DNA of 64,000 nt from Tritrichomonas musculus (lineage: Eukaryota > Parabasalia > Tritrichomonadida > Tritrichomonadidae), in contig JAPFFF010000017.1 in assembly GCA_039105265.1 (NCBI GenBank), positions 124,001 through 188,000 of the forward strand. Reading direction: 5' to 3'. Shown here in pieces: positions 57,401 to 64,000 of the stretch. The notes under the pieces are model-generated. The model was not told the DNA's origin. It saw only the letters and a list, made by a program, of their open reading frames with translations, and did not search any database. Each line of letters begins with the position of its first letter. Position 1 is the first letter of the stretch. Position numbers and translations under genes: made by a program.

Positions 57401-58760
57401 AAATTGAAAAGAAGAAGAAGTTAAATCAATTACTACACATTCACAAAATGAAATAAAAGAAATGGCATTAGACATCATTCAAAAACCAACAATGCCTGAA
57501 ATGTATTATGAATCAAACACCAAAATTTTTATATGGAAATCCAGAAGTTTCTTTCCATGTATCCATTTCCAAAAGAAAAAAAATGTTTCTTCATCAAAGG
57601 GAGCAGTAGTAGTGCTAGTGAGGGCTCCAGATACTACGTTTCTTACGCCAGCCCCTAGCTTTAATTCATTCATGCTACAAAAAATTAACTTTTTTGTCAT
57701 CCTCGACTAAAATAATATATATACCCCGCCACAGTAGCATGGCTGCTATTGTAATTGACCAAATCCCCTCAAAATCTGCTGTAAGTGTATTTATTTTAGT
57801 TCTAAATGCGGTATGGGACTAAAGATATTTCACACGGTATATCAATAATTGACAATTTCAATAACGATAACCTAAAATATTGGCTATTGCAACATATAAT
57901 GAAGAAATAATTGTATAAACAATAAGGTTAATATGTGAATTAAATGAAATTTTCCTTTAAATGAAACCAATGACATGAAACATCATGTTATACGATCACA
58001 TGCATGAGGGTATAGAAATAATGCCCCTAAATGATTTCCGTAACAATTGTTATCCATTGAAAAAAATTGAAGAACAACCAGCAGTGAATGATACTACGAC
58101 TCCTGAAGTACAATATCCAATAAATATGATGGCAGATATTTGATGAGATATCTGAACCATTATATACTTTAAAGTGTGAAGGTTACTTCAATAAGAATGG
58201 TAAACCATTAGATGATGGAACAACGACTAAACACCTCACTAGGGGAGAACATGTATATTGTGTTGATGATGAATATTATGATGAGAATGGTGTTATTAAT
58301 TAAATGGATTATGATGATTGTCCAAGTATGAACCATAACAATTACTAAGCAAATTTGGTCCATGTAGTTCATTTGTGAAGCACCAATTGGTTCATGTAAA
58401 TCGACAGCGATTTGTAACTTGATATCATAAAACAGACAGGTTTATGGTAGTTCCAACAGTGAATATAGCTGAAGAATTCTATACCAAACTGAATGATATG
58501 AATGTTAATTCCATTCAGTTGTATGTTAATGATAATTCATTTAAAAATTTATGTGACTTAATTGAAGAATAATATTGAAGAGAGCAACGACCAGATTACT
58601 TTCTAATTTTTAATGTAGCACATTTGTTAAGCTTTAGTAACCAAAGAGTTCGATCGAGTTGATTTAATAAGTGCAACTGCTGATGATATTAAACACTTCT
58701 CGTGCTTTAGAGATTACATAAGCATTAATCCATGCATTAATAAGAGATATAATTGAAACA
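57401..58760 (+). other. Decayed coding remnants, origin unknown
   Basis: Scattered stretches have protein-like composition, for example near 58152-58300 (CEGYFNKNGKPLDDG and GEHVYCVDDEYYDENG) and near 58444-58570 (NIAEEFYTKLNDMNVNSIQL). They look like worn coding sequence. No family could be assigned, so neither a host nor a mobile origin can be claimed. Confidence 0.4.
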
Positions 58761-58943
58761 TCTATGCTAAACGATTTTTTTTTATAATTCGATTTTGGTC
58801 TTTATTTTAAGCACCAAATAAACAATCAACCAAAAGTATTTTTTACACCATCATTTTATTATTTTAAAGCATTTAATTAAGCATATTTCAAAAGTTCGTC
58901 AATATTATTAATATTTGATATTATATTCTTTCAAAATCACAAA

Positions 58944-59421
58944 TAGACTTGTTATTCTCCGATTATCGAGATCGATAATTGATTAACTTTTTGATATCGA
59001 TACATAACTATACACAGATTCTCAAGATCGATTTCAGAGATCGAGAATTTTTTTTCTCAGCTTTTGATATCAGAATTTTCAAATAAACTTTTTGATAAAT
59101 GTATGATCGTAATTCATTCTCAAATATTTCTTAAAAAAGAATGTATTTTTTTGATTTTAATCTTAAAATAAACATCAATACATTCTATTATTTATTTTTA
59201 AATATAATAAAATCACAAATACCAATTATAAAAAAAGATAAAGCTGTTTGAGATCTCGAGATCTCGGTAATTGATATCAAGTTTACAATTATTTTTATAT
59301 CACATTTCATATCTGATATCTTGATAATCGATAATCTCGATATCAGATTAGTAAACTGATAATCGAGTATCAGATATAAAAAAGTGACGTTTTTGATATC
59401 GATTCTCAAAATAACAAGTCT
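58944..59421. mobile_element. Mutator-like MITE with 9-bp duplication
   Basis: AGACTTGTTATT at the left (from 58945) is repeated inverted at the right (AATAACAAGTCT, to 59421). AATCACAAA flanks both ends directly (58935-58943 and 59422-59430). Nine-base duplications are typical of Mutator-like elements, known in trichomonads. The interior is packed with GATATC, ATCGAT and GATCTCGAG-type short palindromes, as subterminal transposase-binding repeats often are. Confidence 0.7.
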
Positions 59422-59430
59422 AATCACAAA

Positions 59431-60927
59431 GGATTCATTTCATTATTAGAGATATATTCTATATTTATTGTTATTCACCCGGATTGCTCATTTTATTTCA
59501 AATTAGCTAATAGTTAATTTATATTATTATGATGATTTTAGTTTTTCTTGTTAGAAAGTAACAAAAAGAATGATTGATAATATATAAAATTCTTGTGAAT
59601 GCTTGTTTATTAGTGAGTGCTTATAATAAAAATCATTATCAACTTAAACTAAAATAATACGTTTATAATTTTTTTTTAGCTACTCATGGTATTTTTTGCA
59701 AAAGTGCAAAAAAGTTTCGAACTTTTTTTCTTATTTACGATACAAGGCTAATATTGACCTTAACCTTCGGGATCAATAAGTATAGGGGGCGATAAGTATT
59801 CCCCTTTTTTTTTTCCCAGAAAACTCAGAGAAAAAATACTTTATAACAATTGAAAATTTTTCTCAAAAATTATATAAACTCATTGAATACAAAATACCAT
59901 TCTAAATATAGGTACAACATCAAACTTTTTCTTAAAAAATATCATAATAATATATCTCATGATATGGAATTATTTTTAACATTTATATACATTATATATA
60001 TTTTATAATGATTATTATTATTATATATTATTTAATAATTTATATTTGTTTTTTAAAATACAAAGATAATTATATTTATAAAAAAACGGTTTTTATCTTT
60101 TATAACGCGGAATAGTCATTGTATATAAATAATTATACAGTTTACATTATATATATTATATCTAAAATATAAATTTAATAAGAATTGTTATTGTGAAAAC
60201 TGAGATATGCTTTTGTTTAATATCAACTTTTTGATAAATTATTTATTTTATTTGATGAAGATTTCTTAAGATTTGATGAATTTTGAGAGCTTTATGAGAT
60301 GTACCTGGACTAAGTTATTTCGGGTTACAAAAGAGTTTCATGAATTATATTTTTTATTTATTAATAATATAATATTTATTTAAAAATAAATGGATACATT
60401 TATAATAATTACTTTTTTATAAATATATAATCATATTTTAATAATTGAGAAAATAATCAATTTAATATTTGTATTGATTATTTTATTACATTGAAAATAT
60501 AATTTCCATATATTCAAAAAGTTACTAATATAAAAAAAAATAATATCTCTGAAATTTTTTTTTTTTGTGATTACTTATAGAAAATTTGAATACTTTTTCC
60601 ATTTCGAAAGATGCTAAGCCAAGCTCTTTAAATAAACTTGATATTCACATAATATACATCTTTTTATAGAATATGGCTAAATCAAATTTCCAAATGGTAG
60701 GGCCAATTTTGCTGTAGCAATTTTCATTCAATTTTTCACTTTTTAAATTGATTATTCATAAAAAATTAAAAAAAATTCAATGGTACTGGTACATCTGCTT
60801 TATGATGGATTTTCTGATTGTAATTTGATATAAATAATCATATAAATAAAAATATTTTATCTTAATAAGGAAAATAAATTAAACTGATTTGAGAGTTATA
60901 ATCTCATAATATAATAATATATTCATT
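59431..60927. other. AT-rich intergenic DNA
   Basis: No gene supported. A motif AATATTGACCTTAACC, then GGGCGATAAGTATT and a T run lies near 59748-59815 and recurs in altered form near 63468-63540. Confidence 0.4.
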
Positions 60928-61002
60928 ATAAATATGTATCAAATCTTAATATTTTGCATTTTTTGTATTTTTTATGGATTTTAAGATTTGATACATATTT
61001 AT
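60928..61002. repeat. Perfect 22-bp stem palindrome
   Basis: The 22 bases at 60928-60949 (containing TATGTATCAAATCTTAA) are the exact reverse complement of 60981-61002, with a 31-base spacer. TTTTTATGGATTTTA is repeated in the spacer and just beyond. It could form a strong hairpin; function unknown. Confidence 0.7.
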
Positions 61003-61991
61003 ATTTTTTATGGATTTTATTTTTTTGAATTGATTTTATATCTATTTTTGAAAGAAATTGATATAGCACGTTTTTTCCTAAAAATATTTTATCTATATCT
61101 TGGAATTGTCAATAGCGATCTCTATTAAAAATTATAATTAGCTTTAATAAAGGTTATAGAATAATATATTTTACTTAATGAATGATTGTATCACAAGAAG
61201 CTAGACGTTGCACCTATTTCTAAATTCATTTAAGGGAATAGTTTTGAGAAGATCACATTATAAAATAACGAAGTTCACAGCATTGAATATTTGAATGCAT
61301 AAAGTAAAAATTTTTACTAAAAAAATAAATTGAATGATTTTTAACGTCCTTCAGAAATGTTTAAACAAATAATTCCGATTAAATAAGTCTTCGTGCATTT
61401 AATATTCCCATGTATAAATTAGGTATTTTTGAATAATTTCAGATTCCCTACAAACAAATAGAGAGCTTTTCCTAATATTTTTATTTTGAATTGACAAATC
61501 ATATATTAATTACTAAATTAAATAACAATTTTAACGAAATCGCTCTATTTTATTTTAGAAAGAATGCTATATTTAACTTTTGCGCCAATTATTTAGATGT
61601 TTATCATTCATTTAAAAAGTTATTAGAACTTTTCGTTTGTATTATTCATGAATGCATTTTCGTATTGTATAAACAATTATTTTTAATTTTATTGTAATAA
61701 TTATATTTTATATTAATGCTTAATTCTATTTTAAACTTAAAATTTCAAATTATATTTCAAAATATCAAGATATATTTGAAATCTGCTAGAACATATAAAT
61801 ATTCAAAACTATTCCCTTAAAATAGTATTGTTATAACAAGCATTATTTCCTTTAAACATTCTTATTAACCAACTTCTTTTCAAGAGCTTATTCTTGATAT
61901 AGCAATTGAGAAGAAGAAATAAATTTTAAAAATTGTTAATATTAATAATATCGAAAATTTTTATTAGATCAATGATTGATTTTTGTAAATA
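61003..61991. other. AT-rich intergenic DNA
   Basis: No convincing gene. One hydrophobic frame near 61491-61697 lacks an ATG at its start and looks like chance. Confidence 0.4.
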
Positions 61992-63197
61992 TTAGTAATA
62001 TATTCTTTTTGGATATCTGTACAAATCAATTAATTCTTCCTTAATATCTGTTGCTAATGAAGCACATCCTTCAACACAATCTTTACCAGCATATAAAAAA
62101 TATTTTGGAATTGATATTATATCCAATGATGAACAATTTTTGAAAGCAAAGTCACCAATTCTTTTTAAATCGATTGGAAATTTCAATTTTGTCAAAGATT
62201 TGCATCCAAAGAATGCGTAATTTCCGATTTCTTCCAACCATGTTTTTGATAATTCTATTTTTGATAATGAGGCACATTTGTAGAATGCATAATCTTCAAT
62301 TTTTGCAATTGATGAATAAATTGTTATTTTTTTCAATGAAGTACAATTTGAAAAAGTTCCGTTTTTAATTAATACGACTAATTTTGGAATTTCTATTTCT
62401 GTTAATGATGAACATCCACTGAATGCTTTTTCTCCAATAACTCCGACTGATTCTGGAATTTTTATTTCTTCTAAAGACAAGCAATTTTTGAATGTGTTCT
62501 CTTCAATTATTTTGATTGAATTTGGAATTTCAATTTTTTTCAATGATGTACAATTTGAGAATGAACCAGCACCTATTCTTTTGATTATTGATGTTTTGAA
62601 TGTGAATGTCTTTAAGGATGTGCATCTTTCAAATATATATTCTCCAATTGATAAGACAGTTGATGGTAATGTTATTGATTCTAATGATCTACATCCACTG
62701 AATGCGTAATTTCCAATGTTATTTACTGAGTTTGGAATTTCAACATTGATTAATGATTTACAATTATAGAATGTATAGTCATCAATTTCATTTATATTTG
62801 AATTAATTGATATTTCTAACAATGATGAGCAACAATTGAAAGCATATTTTCCAATTTTTTTGACAGAAGATGGGATTGATATTGATATTAAAGAATTGCA
62901 TCTATTGAATGCATAATTACCAATTTCAGTAACCAAAGATGGAATTATTATGTTAATAATTGATGAACAACCGCTAAATGCATAATCATCTATACTTTTG
63001 ACAGAAGATGGAATTGTTATTTCTCTTAATGAACTGCACCCTTCAAAACAATTTGCTCTAATCTTATTGATTGATGATAATATTATAACTTCTTTTAATG
63101 ACATGAAATTCTTGAAAATAAAATCATCTATATTGTTTTCTTCTGATGAGATTGCAATTTTCTCAATATTATTATCAATATTTATTGTTTTTATCAT
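61992..63197 (-). CDS. BspA-like leucine-rich-repeat protein
   Basis: 401 residues, made of about 15 tandem LRR_5 (Treponema pallidum/BspA-type) repeats of about 23 residues from residue 30 to the end, with consensus SSV.SIG.YAF.GCSSL..I.IPSS. No signal peptide or membrane helix is visible, so it may be cytoplasmic, or the surface-anchoring parts may be missing. BspA-like proteins are a huge family in Trichomonas and are also found in Entamoeba; several act at the cell surface in adhesion. The frame is whole, ATG to stop. Confidence 0.92.
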   Translation of the reverse strand: MIKTINIDNNIEKIAISSEENNIDDFIFKNFMSLKEVIILSSINKIRANCFEGCSSLREITIPSSVKSIDDYAFSGCSSIINIIIPSLVTEIGNYAFNRCNSLISISIPSSVKKIGKYAFNCCSSLLEISINSNINEIDDYTFYNCKSLINVEIPNSVNNIGNYAFSGCRSLESITLPSTVLSIGEYIFERCTSLKTFTFKTSIIKRIGAGSFSNCTSLKKIEIPNSIKIIEENTFKNCLSLEEIKIPESVGVIGEKAFSGCSSLTEIEIPKLVVLIKNGTFSNCTSLKKITIYSSIAKIEDYAFYKCASLSKIELSKTWLEEIGNYAFFGCKSLTKLKFPIDLKRIGDFAFKNCSSLDIISIPKYFLYAGKDCVEGCASLATDIKEELIDLYRYPKRIYY

Positions 63198-63660
63198 ATC
63201 AATATAAGTTATTTAACTTTAGAACTTTTTTTAAAAATGAAATGATTAAGTGACTAAGGTCTATAAATCAATAAAATAATAGTTTGGTATTTTTATAATT
63301 CAATTTGAAAATTTTTTAGAAAAAAATTTTTTTTATTAAAAAGTTTATTAAAATTTGATAGAAAAACCAAGAGTAAATTCTACTTAAATTACCTTTAAAA
63401 ATGACTGCTAAAATTATGAACATTTTTCTGTTTAAAAAACATACCAAAAATTTTTTTTTTGGTTTATGTCAATATTGACCTAAACCGCTACGAGAAATTA
63501 CGATCATGGGCGATTACGATTTCCTTTTTTTTTTTTTTTTTTAAATATAAAAAAAATCAAGCAATTATTGAAATCTCTATTTGATATAAAATATTTACAC
63601 CAAAGAATGATTTACACCAAAAATCAATATTAGGATTGCCAATTTCAGTAAAATCAAAAT
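63198..63660. other. Intergenic DNA with repeat motif and poly-T
   Basis: Upstream region of the BspA-like gene, including the second copy of the AATATTGACCTAAACC motif (63468-63483) followed by GGGCGATTACGATTTCC and a run of about 20 T. Confidence 0.45.
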
Positions 63661-64000
63661 TCACTTATTGCTCATTGGTTCTTTCTGTTGCATTCTTATT
63701 TGAAACAGTTTCGATATCATCATCAGATAAAATACAAATATGTTTTGGTGAATCATTTTTTTCTTTGAATAGACGCGATTGTTACTAAATACTATTTTAT
63801 ATAAATAATTGTTCCGTTGAATTGGACTTTCAATTGAGAGAACATTTGATTGGAAATCAAAAATTTTCTTTTGAATATCTTTAATTTTGTGTATGCTTTC
63901 TAAATATCGAATGAAAGCAGGCAATCCTTTTGAAGGTATCATTTTTTCATCAAAGTGCATATAAAGAGTGTTGCCAATTAAATTATCATCTTTATATTTG
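63661..64000 (-). pseudogene. 3' end of an unknown gene, cut by window edge
   Basis: A minus-strand coding stretch continues past the right edge of the window (YKDDNLIGNTLYMHFDEKMIP... in frame). Near 63757-63765, at a run of T on the plus strand, the protein-like signal seems to pass to another frame, where KNDSPKHICILSDDDIET runs to a stop near 63665. This may be a true frameshift or a sequencing error in the homopolymer. No family recognised. Confidence 0.4.

Noticed and set aside
57462-57710. Overlapping frames on both strands
   Set aside because: Neither shows family resemblance; both lie in worn sequence, so they are only recorded as part of the decayed region.
59188-59427. 79-residue minus-strand frame
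   Set aside because: Lies within the Mutator-like MITE and reads its palindromes; not protein-like.
61491-61697. 68-residue plus-strand frame
   Set aside because: Lacks an ATG at its start, AT-driven composition, and no recognisable motif.
1-64000. tRNA, rRNA or CRISPR arrays
   Set aside because: No cloverleaf-like sequence, no rRNA blocks and no regularly spaced direct repeats with unique spacers were seen.
1-64000. Entamoeba as the host
   Set aside because: Not excluded, but long AT-rich intergenic DNA, the TCAYTTTT initiator-like starts and the Mutator-like and Tc1 elements fit a parabasalid better.

Overview
The window is AT-rich eukaryotic DNA. Single-exon genes, a BspA-like leucine-rich-repeat gene, Tc1/pogo transposons, small inverted-repeat elements and a Maverick/Polinton together fit a parabasalid such as Trichomonas or Tritrichomonas. 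Entamoeba also carries BspA-like genes and Polintons, so the assignment is an inference.

Layout. 1-5482 is host DNA: an apparently whole Tc1/mariner transposase gene (217-1302), a GC-rich palindrome (1665-1793), a TTAA-flanked inverted-repeat element (about 2593-3388) and a host eIF4A-like DEAD-box helicase gene on the minus strand (3794-5053). From 5489 to 52959 lies one very large Polinton, about 47.5 kb. It has inverted terminal repeats of about 230 bp that differ at only about four positions, termini reading 5'-AG...CT-3', and an exact 6-bp target duplication, TTTACA. From 52966 to the end is repeat-rich host DNA: another inverted-repeat element (53191-53782), a decayed pogo-like DDE transposase (54100-55340), unassignable coding remnants (57400-58760), a Mutator-like small element with a 9-bp duplication (58944-59421), a BspA-like LRR gene (61992-63197) and the end of an unknown gene cut by the window edge.

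The Polinton. The left half is mostly a virion module on the plus strand: a giant 3859-residue protein, a small acidic protein, the packaging ATPase, a pVI-like small protein, two tandem major-capsid paralogues, a probable minor capsid protein and a run of long fibre-like proteins. The middle, on the minus strand, is a set of very basic SAP/AT-hook proteins (likely genome-condensing core proteins), a small membrane protein and protein-primed DNA polymerase B. The right half holds a KilA-N protein, a type I membrane protein with two tandem ectodomains and a Ser-Pro stalk, an SF3 (D5-like) helicase, a retroviral-type integrase and many short coiled-coil proteins, with frequent strand switching. 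This is a virus-like gene complement: replication (polymerase, helicase), integration (integrase), packaging (ATPase), capsid and fibres, plus a possible surface glycoprotein. No adenain-like protease was recognised. The copy looks young and largely whole, with roughly two to four broken parts; it is treated here as a fossil.

Regulation. Element genes start just downstream of two recurring sequence modules that end in a TCA(C/T)TTTT initiator-like sequence. One is CGGTTTTGACA followed by the initiator. The other is GACCGTT..ACC, then ATCTAATTTTTTCTCG, then TCATCACATCAC. These modules show that several long reading frames really start further downstream than the longest open frame suggests. 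Both ends of the element carry the same head-to-head promoter pair; the left copy also has three 20-bp GC-rich iterons.
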